Source: Gemmatales bacterium
Lineage (GTDB): Bacteria > Planctomycetota > Planctomycetia > Gemmatales > Gemmataceae
NCBI GenBank assembly: GCA_026004675.1
Contig: BPJP01000007.1
Location: 1-64,000, forward strand
Direction of reading: 5' to 3'
Length of the DNA stretch: 64,000 nt
The notes below the pieces were generated by a model. That model was not told where the DNA came from. It did no database searches and saw nothing but the letters and a program-made list of their open reading frames with translations. Positions 32,159 through 40,359 of this stretch are shown here, in pieces. Numbering within the stretch: the first letter of the stretch is position 1; every line of letters begins with the position of its first letter. The position numbers were made by a program, and so were the translations under genes.

Positions 32159-32419
32159 TTAAGGTTCTTGCTCCAAGCGTTCGGCCAATCGGTCGAGAGC
32201 GATCTGCCACTTTTCGGGTGTCTCATAGGTTCCCTCAGCGATCTCCCGGCGAACGCGTTCGACAAGGTCAACGCGAATCTCCGGATCGTTGCGCCAATCT
32301 TGGGAAGGGGATTCGGCCATCGCTCGTTTCATTGGCGACGTTATGTCGCGCTTTCGGGGCCACCAATCGCAAGAACGGGTAATGGGGCCGCGCAACGTAG
32401 TCGGGCAGTGAGTGATCAT
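32159..32419 (-). CDS. FlgM-like anti-sigma-28 family small protein
   Basis: 86 residues starting MITHCPTTLRGPITRSCDWW at 32419, after AGGAGAAG. The C-terminal half (EIRVDLVERVRREIAEGTYE then TPEKWQIALDRLAERLEQEP) matches the FlgM C-terminal helix pattern with the GTY turn, which binds sigma-28. No flagellar genes lie nearby. A longer frame to 32590 is rejected for poor start and codon content. A role as an anti-sigma factor is plausible but not shown. Confidence 0.65.
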   Translation of the reverse strand: MITHCPTTLRGPITRSCDWWPRKRDITSPMKRAMAESPSQDWRNDPEIRVDLVERVRREIAEGTYETPEKWQIALDRLAERLEQEP

Positions 32420-32895
32420 TGCTCTTCTCCTCCTGTCGCCGGCGGTCCTTGCTGACGACAGTTCCATGTTAGGATTGGGATCAGGCAGAATCAACCCTGT
32501 GGCCGATTTTGTGAAGTGAACCGTCGGCCGGAATAGATGGGATTCTGCAAACGCCGCCAAATCCGAGTTGGCAGCTAGAAGGAGCGCCACTGTTCAGTTG
32601 CTCACTCCTTGCATCTAATTCTTCTATCGTCGTAGGTGGCGGTTTTATTTCGATGATTCTTGGCTCCAAAAGCAGCGTTTTCGATGTCGATGATTCGTTG
32701 AAAACCGTTCAGACGGTCAGGGGGATTGGAACGAAAAATCTTTTAAGCAGTTTGAGATAGATTTGAAGTAAGGGGAGAATTTCGCTTGACGAAAAGAGAT
32801 GCTGCGGTTGCCGCACAATCGCGAGAGTTGGCAAGAAAGCAGGGAGTTGCAAGTCTGGGAAAAACAGGAAAATTCGCAGCCGGTCCGCTGGGCCT
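32420..32895. other. Intergenic 476 bp with no convincing gene
   Basis: Between the FlgM-like gene and the membrane protein gene. Only short frames on either strand, some antisense to the membrane gene end. No clear terminator or repeat was found; the sequence is locally AT-richer. Confidence 0.5.
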
Positions 32896-34128
32896 TCACA
32901 TTCCCACGAATGGCATGGGTAGTAAGAAAGCGTGCTGTTCGTAAAGGCTCCAGACTCCACCCCAAGAAAGGTACTGAGTGAAGAAGACGATAAGGACGTA
33001 GATGGCTGCGACCGGCAGCATCCACAACCGGCCGGTCCAGCGAAAGAACCAATGTCTGGGGCGATCACACCTGCTGGCGCGGGCATACGCCCACCCAGTG
33101 AGCAACCGAGCTGGAAAAATAAACACGATGAACACCAGACTGGGAAGCCAGGCTGTCTCGCGCGGTATCATTTCGATTTTCAACAGATACAAAGGGACGG
33201 CGAAGAGTAACGTGATGAAAAAAGCAAAGGCAAATGCCCAGGGAGCTCGGCGATACAGGTCGCGGACAGGGCGGATTTGCCAAAAGGAGGAGAAGCGGTT
33301 TTCGACGGCAAAACGCATTTGCAGAAACGGGACATAGAGCAAGACAATTGCCAGCATAGCGCCGCCGATAAAACCGACAACGGGGGCGAATCGACCCAAT
33401 GCCAGCACGGTGATCGGCACGGCAAGCCAGACAAAAGCGCCGCAAAACCCGCGCAACCCCAGCCAAAAAAAATAAGGTAAGCGCATCCCCCGCAGAAATT
33501 CCCAAACGGCATCCCGAGCCTGGGAGAAGTAACCTCCCTGTCGCAGGCGGCGGACCAGCCAGATCAAATTGAAAGGCCAAAAGAAATAGCGCAGCTTTCC
33601 TCCACGCGAACAGGCAGCCACAATGTGGATCACGACCAAGATCGTCGCCAACGTCAAGCCAAGACGCCACCGCTCGGCAGTCACACCCCCTGGATCGATC
33701 AATTCCGCATCCACGGCCATCGAGGAAAGCAATCGCAAGGGGAGTAGCATGATCCAAGCGCCAGCGATCATGCTGCCGGCTCGCGCTGCTGGGCGGATGC
33801 CGATAAAGCCTGTGCGCAGTTTGCCGCTCGTTGCCACACGGCGGGCAGCTTCAAGAAGATAGCCGAGGCTCAAAAACCAAGCGATCGGCACAGCGGCCAC
33901 GACGGCCAGTCCGACGATTAGCGAAATCGCACCGAAAATCCATTCGCCAATCGAGCAACAACGCAGCCAAAACCGCCGCAACAAGCCAGGTGTTTCGCCT
34001 GGCTCGCCCCCTGCCCCGACACCGGACGCTTCTTTAGCAATTTCGGGTAACGTGCCCACCGGCAAGACAAGCGGTATCTCGACATCGGCATTGGCGGGCG
34101 ATCCAGGTTCGCGAAAATGGCCGCTCAT
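32896..34128 (-). CDS. Polytopic membrane protein, 410 aa, planctomycete-type
   Basis: The protein begins MSGHFREPGSPANADVEIPL with about 50 hydrophilic residues. It then has 7-8 transmembrane segments (WIFGAISLIVGLAVVAAVPI, ALGRFAPVVGFIGGAMLAIV, AFAFAFFITLLFAVPLYLLK, LWMLPVAAIYVLIVFFTQYL). The arrangement resembles DUF4013-type membrane proteins, but I cannot confirm. I chose ATG 34128 since the preceding 120 codons in the longer frame have no coding character. Function is unknown; no transport motif is visible. Confidence 0.7.
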   Translation of the reverse strand: MSGHFREPGSPANADVEIPLVLPVGTLPEIAKEASGVGAGGEPGETPGLLRRFWLRCCSIGEWIFGAISLIVGLAVVAAVPIAWFLSLGYLLEAARRVATSGKLRTGFIGIRPAARAGSMIAGAWIMLLPLRLLSSMAVDAELIDPGGVTAERWRLGLTLATILVVIHIVAACSRGGKLRYFFWPFNLIWLVRRLRQGGYFSQARDAVWEFLRGMRLPYFFWLGLRGFCGAFVWLAVPITVLALGRFAPVVGFIGGAMLAIVLLYVPFLQMRFAVENRFSSFWQIRPVRDLYRRAPWAFAFAFFITLLFAVPLYLLKIEMIPRETAWLPSLVFIVFIFPARLLTGWAYARASRCDRPRHWFFRWTGRLWMLPVAAIYVLIVFFTQYLSWGGVWSLYEQHAFLLPMPFVGM

Positions 34129-34378
34129 ATTAGTTTGTACCCAAGGTCTTCTCGTGAGTTTCAACTTGTTCGCCACTCGCCAACGGGAAGGACACGCCCC
34201 GTCCTGCCCGCCAGGAAAGACCCCCGCTGCCGGAATCGGACCAGTGATCTTTTTCGAAAATAACCGTGCCGTTGCCGTGGGTAAAGGGACTATTCCTATG
34301 AATCGAATCGCGGTGCACGATCGTGACTCACCCGCTGCAGAACTGTTTTTGAGGAATGCCAGGACACGGAGATCGATT

Positions 34379-35185
34379 ATGAAGTGCAAACGAAACATGG
34401 TTGCGTTGTTGTTTGTCGGCGTCTTCTCTGCTTGCGCTGCCGGTGCGTCGCCGGCTCCTTCCGAGAAAGCAGAACGACCGAACACGAGACATGGCTACGG
34501 CACGCAGTGGTACACGAGTGTGGGAGACGCGCTTGTTGAAGCTCAAAAGCAAGGGAAGCCGGTATTTGTGTTTCACACTTTGGGAGACCTGTTCGACAAG
34601 CTTTGAAGCGCTGGCCACAGTATGAGGGCCGTGTCGCTCTCCGACAACCATGTGCAAAAAATCTTGGCAAAAGAATTCATTTGCGCGACGGTTAACCTGA
34701 AAGGAAATCCACAAGCAGGCCTCTCTTTCGACCATGGACCGAATGAACCAGCCCGCCCGGTACCAGTCGGGTTGGGAGAGCATAATAACCAGATGCTCGT
34801 TTTGACCCCCCAGGGAGAAATCATCAATGCTCGTGCCGGGTACATCGGACCAAAGGAGCTGCTTGCTGAACTGGACTTTAGTCTCGATTTGCTTCGGCAA
34901 CTGAAGAAAGCGAAAAACCGAACGGATGCTGTGCGAAAGGCGCACCAGGAATTCTTGCGTAAGTCGATACCCGGAGCAGCGCCAAGGGTGCAGGTACGCG
35001 TTGCCGGCGCCAAAAACGTCATTGTCAAGGGAGCGGGCCGGACAACACTGGACCACCAGTTCGTAATGGCTAATCCCCTTATGCCATTCAAGGATTTCTC
35101 AATTGAGAAAATGATTGGCAAGGCTCCCCGTACCCGGTTTTTCTTCGGCCAGGAAGTCATTCCTGCTCGAAAGAAGAACCGTTGA
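34379..35185 (+). pseudogene. Thioredoxin-fold-like exported protein split by an in-frame TGA at 34604-34606
   Basis: MKCKRNMVALLFVGVFSACA starts a signal peptide, possibly a lipoprotein signal, followed by YTSVGDALVEAQKQGKPVFV, the typical start of a thioredoxin-like domain. The frame stops at TGA 34604-34606 and reopens in the same frame at 34622 with MRAVSLSDNHVQKILAKEFI and LVLTPQGEIINARAGYIGPK, which continue that fold. In another frame the interval reads TCSTSFEALATV, suggesting compensating indels rather than a clean nonsense mutation. ATG 34379 has GGAG upstream. It could be a sequencing artefact, but unlike the cases at 47.6-52.0 kb no simple homopolymer fix restores it. Confidence 0.6.
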
Positions 35186-35548
35186 AACAAAACAGCCTAA
35201 AGTCGGCGTCGGGCTGCCTCCCGGCGCCAGCGGCAAACCGGGTCCGTGTCGTCTTCGGCGATTGGACGACGACGGCCGGTTTGCCTTTTTCAGGCATGTG
35301 AAGTCGTCCAAGAGAAAGTGCAAGATTCCGTTCGGGAAATACGTCACCCTCGTGGACGGGCCGGTCATCGGCAACAAGGTCGGCCACCTTGATGGCCGGA
35401 CTCTGCGGACTGCTCAACATCCCTTCGGTTCTGTAACGTCCCTGGCTGCGATCATCGAAGCACCTCACCAGCCCGGCAGCCACACGAACAACATGAGAAA
35501 TCGTCTTCGCAACGCGATCGGGTCGAATCCCAGCTTTGTTTGGCTCAG
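35186..35548. other. Intergenic 363 bp with no recognised gene
   Basis: Lies between the disrupted thioredoxin-like gene and the stop of the YHS/NosR-like gene. Long frames cross it on both strands (about 175-181 codons), but neither has a ribosome site or a recognisable family, and they overlap the end of the YHS gene. I see no terminator. Confidence 0.45.
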
Positions 35549-37519
35549 TCACATGGCCGAAGTACGCATTTCCATCGGCTGCTTGAGCAGCCACAGACTG
35601 AAAACACTGAACAGAATCATGGCGACAAGCATCGGAATTTGACTGCGAACCGCTGATTGCCGATTGCCAAACAGATTCACCGAAGTACGCTGTGCCACCC
35701 ACAGGCTAAAGAGGTGCCCCACCAAGACCAGGACGATTTGCACAATCCAGAGCACGTCGAGCGAAATTAGCGGCGGCACCGACCATTGAGCCGTACCAAA
35801 GAGGTTCCAATTCCAGCCGAACGGGTCGGAAAATAGCGCAACCACTTTTGGCCCTTCCATCAGCAGGTGTTCCATATTGTGGGCCAGGTGATAAAAGAGA
35901 GCGATCGGCAATAGCGCGTACGCATAGCGGATGAAGTAATCGTGGTAGGAAAGGTTCGTACCGGATCGAGTCGCGAAACGGTACGAACACCAGATGAGCA
36001 GAGCATAAATGGCGATCGGCGCAAGCATCAAGGCGGTCATGCCAATGGAGAACGCCAGCATCCGGCCGAAGGAAAAGGTCTCGTTCAGCCAGTCGATGAT
36101 CTGATGCCAATTGGCCGTCATGGTCAAACCGTGAAAGCCGGTGATGGAAAGCATCAGCAAGGCAAGATAGGCTTCGTCGGTCCGCGGCCGCTTTTGTGTG
36201 ACGAGATCGGCGCCCCATGGCCGAAGGTAAAGCGAAAGATTGTCCGACGGGCACGCCTGAATGCACTCACTGCATTGAATGCAGTAGGTGTTTGCTTCCA
36301 AATAGCCTGGATAGAGGAAAGTCGGGCAACCGTAAGCTTTTTCACTTCCCTGGACGCATTCCTTTCCGGGGCACGATCGGCATTTGCTTCTGTCTTTGGC
36401 ACGCACTTCGATGCCGGAAAAAAGCGCGTATAGTCCACTGACCCGGCCAACAAGGCAGGCATACCGGCAAAACGCCTTGCGTTCGAACAGAAAGGCACTA
36501 ACGATGGCCATCAGCAGCATGGCGATGGCGAGCCATGCCGTGACGCGCGGCTTCATCGTTACGCCGAAGCCCAATTCGATCCAGGTCAGTCCGACGAAAA
36601 GCACCGTGGCCAGAACGATGTTTCGCAGCGCTTTCGGCCACTTGAGATCGAGGCTCAGGCCGTCGTCTGTTTTTTTCCAGAAGCGCCATTTCTCCATCCA
36701 CCCGGCCACGGCATCCCACGGACAGACGTAACACCAGGCTTTGCCGGCGAACATGATCAAGATCACCAGTCCGCCCCACCACACGGTCCATGTCAGAATC
36801 GGCGCGATGTTCAACGCAGGATTCTGATTGCCGTACAAACCGGCTGCAATGATCAAACAGAACAACGCCACGATCACCGCCTGGCATACAAAGCGAAAAA
36901 CCCGCGATGTCACCGCCGAGCGAATCAGCCCGATCCGCAATAAGTCGATGCGATCGGAACGAAGTTCATCGCTGCCAGAACCGATACGATCGAACCACTC
37001 GATCAACCCGAAACTCACCAACAAAACCAGAGCGATAGAAATGTAATAAAGCCAGCTTGGAATCCCCCACATGGTGTGCATGAAGTACGAAGCAGGATCG
37101 GCTTTGAATTGCTGGCGGTGTTCCTCGCTGCAGAGGCGATACGTTTTTCCCATGTAGGTTGCCGTAACAACATGGCGCGGATCATTGAGTTGTTTGCAGA
37201 CGATGCAACGGTCTCCCAAAAAATCTTCGGGAGAACGCTTAAAGCGATCGCGGCATTGCGACGTGCAAAAATAATAGTTCTTATCGTCGTAGCGAACGTG
37301 AAAACCCCACGCGGGAGACACTTCCATATGGCAAACGGGATCGATGTAGGTTTTTCCTTTCATCCCTATAGGGACTGATTTCCCATTGCAGTGCGGGCAC
37401 GCGTCGGCAGTTTCTTTCGTCGCAGGCGCTTCGACGCCACGCACGTTGGAAAACCAGATGGCCAAACCAAGGCCGAGAAAAAAGGTGTACGGCAAAAAAA
37501 TTTTGCAAAACGTTCGCAT
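35549..37519 (-). CDS. Two YHS domains fused to a NosR/NapH-like membrane iron-sulfur protein
   Basis: 656 residues. An N-terminal membrane anchor is followed by a CPHC knuckle and two YHS domains, YIDPVCHMEVSPAWGFHVRY near residue 57 and CIVCKQLNDPRHVVTATYMG near 103, probably metal-binding. Several membrane helices then carry CYVCPWDAVAGWMEKW and CRYACLVGRVSG. A ferredoxin region, CRSCPGKECVQG and YCIQCSECIQACPSDNLSLY, binds [4Fe-4S]. NosR/NapH-like proteins move electrons from quinol toward periplasmic reductases. It begins 2 bp after the NapH-like gene, so it is the last gene of the Nap operon. Confidence 0.85.
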   Translation of the reverse strand: MRTFCKIFLPYTFFLGLGLAIWFSNVRGVEAPATKETADACPHCNGKSVPIGMKGKTYIDPVCHMEVSPAWGFHVRYDDKNYYFCTSQCRDRFKRSPEDFLGDRCIVCKQLNDPRHVVTATYMGKTYRLCSEEHRQQFKADPASYFMHTMWGIPSWLYYISIALVLLVSFGLIEWFDRIGSGSDELRSDRIDLLRIGLIRSAVTSRVFRFVCQAVIVALFCLIIAAGLYGNQNPALNIAPILTWTVWWGGLVILIMFAGKAWCYVCPWDAVAGWMEKWRFWKKTDDGLSLDLKWPKALRNIVLATVLFVGLTWIELGFGVTMKPRVTAWLAIAMLLMAIVSAFLFERKAFCRYACLVGRVSGLYALFSGIEVRAKDRSKCRSCPGKECVQGSEKAYGCPTFLYPGYLEANTYCIQCSECIQACPSDNLSLYLRPWGADLVTQKRPRTDEAYLALLMLSITGFHGLTMTANWHQIIDWLNETFSFGRMLAFSIGMTALMLAPIAIYALLIWCSYRFATRSGTNLSYHDYFIRYAYALLPIALFYHLAHNMEHLLMEGPKVVALFSDPFGWNWNLFGTAQWSVPPLISLDVLWIVQIVLVLVGHLFSLWVAQRTSVNLFGNRQSAVRSQIPMLVAMILFSVFSLWLLKQPMEMRTSAM

Positions 37520-37521
37520 GG

Positions 37522-39075
37522 CTAAACTGCTTCCATACTGACAGCGGTTTGCTGAGACTGTCGGCGCCTTTGGCGTTTGATCTTGATGGCTCGAACAGCA
37601 ATGATAAAAACCACCAGACTGGCCGCCAGCAGGACGACGATGGACGTCCCAGCGCTAGGCTCGCCGGCTACCATCAAAAACGGAATCACCTCCTCGCGTC
37701 CTTCGACCTGCATGGTCAATTCGACGATGTATTCGGCATCGCTTGGAAACGTAATGGTGAATTTGTGCTGGTTATCAAAAGGAGGATGCGTTTCCGGACC
37801 GTAGACGACTGTGTTGGCGCCGAAGGTGGCTGTCTGCAACACACGAACCGTCACTGGTTTGGCGTAGACTTCGTTCGTATTTCGATTCTTGATGTAGAAA
37901 GTGATCGTTGCCGGCTCGCCGGGGACCGGCTTGCCCGGGTACGACGTCATGAGAACATCATAAGGGCCTGTCTTGGCTGGGTATTCCAGGGTTGGCGCTT
38001 GCGGATAGTTTTCTTTGTACGAATAGTGAGGCAAGCCGAGGATATGGTGAGCGTATACCGCCGAACAACCTGCCAGGGCGACGATACCGGCAAGCAGCAT
38101 GACAACGAACTGCTTGGGAGCGTCGGCATTTTTGGGCAGCGCGGCTGGTTTGGCGATGACAGGTAACGGCAAAACGAAGCGGTAACTCAGAGCGTCGCTG
38201 TCACAGCCGCGAATACACGAGCCGCAATTGGTGCACTCCATCCCGGTTGTTTCCACCAGCATCGGCCTGAGATCGAACTGGCAGATTTTCACGCAATCGC
38301 CGCAGCGAACGCACTTTTGCGTATCACGGCGAACGCGGATCAGGCGAAAACGGCCAAGCAGCGAATACAAGGCGCCGCCGGGGCAAACGTATCGGCACCA
38401 CCAGCGCCGGCTGACGAATAACTCGAAAGCCGCGATCAGCAAGATCAAATACACTCCCAGGCCAAACGCGCCGCCGAAAATCCACAAATGAACTTCCCGG
38501 CTAATAACTGCCGGCGGGTAAACCAGCGCCAAAAACGGCATACCTGCGACAGCGACAATGAGCAGACTCAGGCCAAGGACGACATATTTGTTCCGCAACG
38601 AAAACCGCACGTCGCGATCCCGGATTTCCAACCAGCGCAAGACGCGCCGGCCTTTATCAACAACTTCCAAAAGTGTGTTCATCGGGCAGAACCAGCCGCA
38701 AAAAACCCGGCCTAAAAGTACCGTGGCCGCAACCGGTATCAGTAGCGACCAGAGCATCGGCTGATATAAGGATCGGCTGCTGACGATCGCCTCGACACCT
38801 GCCAGCGGATCGGACAGGCTGACACCGCCGATCCGCGCCGACCACAATGTTCCCTGAGTTTCCTGGACCCATTTGGCTCGCTGTGGATCATCCGCCACGG
38901 TCTTGTCAATTTCGCGGATGGCCTTGGTGCGCCATTGGTTGTCTGGCAGATCGGCGATAGCATGGGCTTGCTTGTAATGCGAATACAAAGCCAACAAAGG
39001 TAGAAGCACGACGAGTGCCAATGTGGTCATTTGCGTCAAGCGGCGCAACGGAGCAATCACCCAGCGATTCATCAT
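37522..39075 (-). CDS. napH: NapH-like membrane ferredoxin with periplasmic C-terminal domain
   Basis: 517 residues from ATG 39075, which overlaps the upstream NapG-like stop as ATGA. Membrane helices carry FCGWFCPMNTLLEVVD and WCRYVCPGGALYSLLG, the paired CxxxCP motifs of NapH. Two [4Fe-4S] clusters follow, CVRCGDCVKICQFDLRP and CTNCGSCIRGCDSD. After a further helix an extra domain (PGEPATITFYIKNRNTNEVY through GREEVIPFLMVAG) resembles YtkA/FixG-like beta sandwiches and is absent from classical NapH (about 290 residues). It ends in a membrane anchor. Likely passes quinol-derived electrons to NapG and NapA. Confidence 0.85.
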   Translation of the reverse strand: MMNRWVIAPLRRLTQMTTLALVVLLPLLALYSHYKQAHAIADLPDNQWRTKAIREIDKTVADDPQRAKWVQETQGTLWSARIGGVSLSDPLAGVEAIVSSRSLYQPMLWSLLIPVAATVLLGRVFCGWFCPMNTLLEVVDKGRRVLRWLEIRDRDVRFSLRNKYVVLGLSLLIVAVAGMPFLALVYPPAVISREVHLWIFGGAFGLGVYLILLIAAFELFVSRRWWCRYVCPGGALYSLLGRFRLIRVRRDTQKCVRCGDCVKICQFDLRPMLVETTGMECTNCGSCIRGCDSDALSYRFVLPLPVIAKPAALPKNADAPKQFVVMLLAGIVALAGCSAVYAHHILGLPHYSYKENYPQAPTLEYPAKTGPYDVLMTSYPGKPVPGEPATITFYIKNRNTNEVYAKPVTVRVLQTATFGANTVVYGPETHPPFDNQHKFTITFPSDAEYIVELTMQVEGREEVIPFLMVAGEPSAGTSIVVLLAASLVVFIIAVRAIKIKRQRRRQSQQTAVSMEAV

Positions 39076-39704
39076 GCCGTCTCCTTCGCTGCTTTCGGCA
39101 GCGGATAAACGCGAATCGCCCGATAGGGAACGATGCACACTTCTTCGCACAGCCCGCACCCCGTGCAGAAGTCGGGATGGACAGTGGGGGCGTTGAACAA
39201 ACCTTGCGTAATGGCTTTACCTCGCATCGGGCAAATCGTATAGCACGCGCCGCAGACGCCGGTCCGCAAATGGGAAACGCAAAGCTGTTCGTCGACGCGT
39301 GCGACTCCCATCCGTACTTGCGATTTATTGTCGAGCGGTCGCAGTGCTCCCGTGGGACAGACCTGCCCGCACTTGAGACAAAGCGTGCACGCTTTAACTC
39401 GAGGCAGAATGTGGGGCGTGTGCCGATCCGGCTCGGTAACGGGTTTCATCTGAATACAGCCGGGGGGACAAACGTCCTGGCACAAAAAGCAGTGGATACA
39501 GCGGGATAAGAACTCCGGTTCGGGCAAAGCACCCGGCGGGCGAAAGGAAAAGTCGGCCAGCTCATCGATTCTCGTTTTTTGCGTATGCGGTTGTCGCGGC
39601 CGGGCATGAAAGAGCCCCGCGACAGCAGCCAGAAAGCTGCCCGTAACGACCACGCGCAGGCCGCGGCCCAACCAGCGAAGCCATTTTCGCCGTTCGACAT
39701 TCAT
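39072..39704 (-). CDS. napG: NapG-like periplasmic ferredoxin (second copy)
   Basis: 210 residues from ATG 39704, which overlaps the preceding NapG-like gene as ATGA. The N-terminus RRKWLRWLGRGLRVVVTGSF is Tat-like or an uncleaved anchor. Four [4Fe-4S] motifs follow: CIHCFLCQDVCPPGC, CTLCLKCGQVCPTGA, CGACYTICPM and CTGCGLCEEVCIV, as in NapG/MauM ferredoxins. A longer frame to 39917 lies within the upstream gene and is rejected. Tandem NapG-like genes are unusual; one may serve NapA and the other the NosR-like chain. Confidence 0.87.
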   Translation of the reverse strand: MNVERRKWLRWLGRGLRVVVTGSFLAAVAGLFHARPRQPHTQKTRIDELADFSFRPPGALPEPEFLSRCIHCFLCQDVCPPGCIQMKPVTEPDRHTPHILPRVKACTLCLKCGQVCPTGALRPLDNKSQVRMGVARVDEQLCVSHLRTGVCGACYTICPMRGKAITQGLFNAPTVHPDFCTGCGLCEEVCIVPYRAIRVYPLPKAAKETA

Positions 39705-40357
39705 GCCCGTCCCTCCTCTGCGCCGCGTTGGTTGGGACGTTCGATCGCTTCGATTCGCACGGCTTGCGGATAGCGGATGCAGGCACGCTCGCATAACCCG
39801 CAGCCGATGCAGCGGTCTTCGATGACGCTCGGCTTTTCCCACAGCCCAATCTTGATGGCCCCGACTGGGCAGGCATGATAACAAGTGCCGCAGGTGTAAT
39901 GGTTGTATGAGTAGCACAAGTTGAAATCGATCCTGGCAACTCCCATGCGGACTTTGTCCAAGACATCAGAAAGCGTTTTCTGAATCGGTTGCAAAGCGCC
40001 GCTTGGGCAGACGGCCGTGCAGCGTAGATAGTCGGTCTCGACCCTGCTGCAGAGCATACATGCTTGTTCCCTCGGTTTGAGGAACGGCGTACCGGCCTGC
40101 AAGGGACCGGCGGAAGCGGGCATCGACTTGATCGCGTGATTGGGGCAGGCATCGACACAACGCATGCAGCGGATACAAGTCGAAAGGAAATCCGCTTCGG
40201 GAAGGGCACCGGGCGGACGAATACAGGCATGGGCGGCGTCGGCTTCGGGATCCAGCCACATGCCGGTTGCGATCGCAGCCGCCGACGCCGGTGCCAACAC
40301 CGTCAAAGATTTCAGAAAACTCCGCCGATCCAAGCTCATGTGCGTCTCGCTCTTCAT
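39701..40357 (-). CDS. napG: NapG-like Tat-exported ferredoxin (first copy)
   Basis: 218 residues. The Tat signal is DRRSFLKSLTVLAPASAAAI, followed by CIRCMRCVDACPNHA, CMLCSRVETDYLRCTAVCPS, CGTCYHACPVGA and CIGCGLCERACIR, four [4Fe-4S] sites. Exported folded by Tat, it would shuttle electrons between a membrane quinol oxidase and NapA in the periplasm. It starts 2 bp after the napA stop and overlaps the next gene by ATGA. A start at Met 40339 is also possible and keeps the signal. Confidence 0.88.
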   Translation of the reverse strand: MKSETHMSLDRRSFLKSLTVLAPASAAAIATGMWLDPEADAAHACIRPPGALPEADFLSTCIRCMRCVDACPNHAIKSMPASAGPLQAGTPFLKPREQACMLCSRVETDYLRCTAVCPSGALQPIQKTLSDVLDKVRMGVARIDFNLCYSYNHYTCGTCYHACPVGAIKIGLWEKPSVIEDRCIGCGLCERACIRYPQAVRIEAIERPNQRGAEEGRA

Positions 40358-40359
40358 GC

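Noticed and set aside
34604-34606. In-frame TGA as selenocysteine in a thioredoxin-like protein
   Set aside because: No CxxU-type context, no visible SECIS-like stem directly after it, and an alternative frame restores family-like residues better.
37522-39159. Start of the NapH-like gene at 39159
   Set aside because: The 28 extra residues overlap the NapG-like gene and lack a ribosome site; ATG 39075 overlaps its stop as ATGA.
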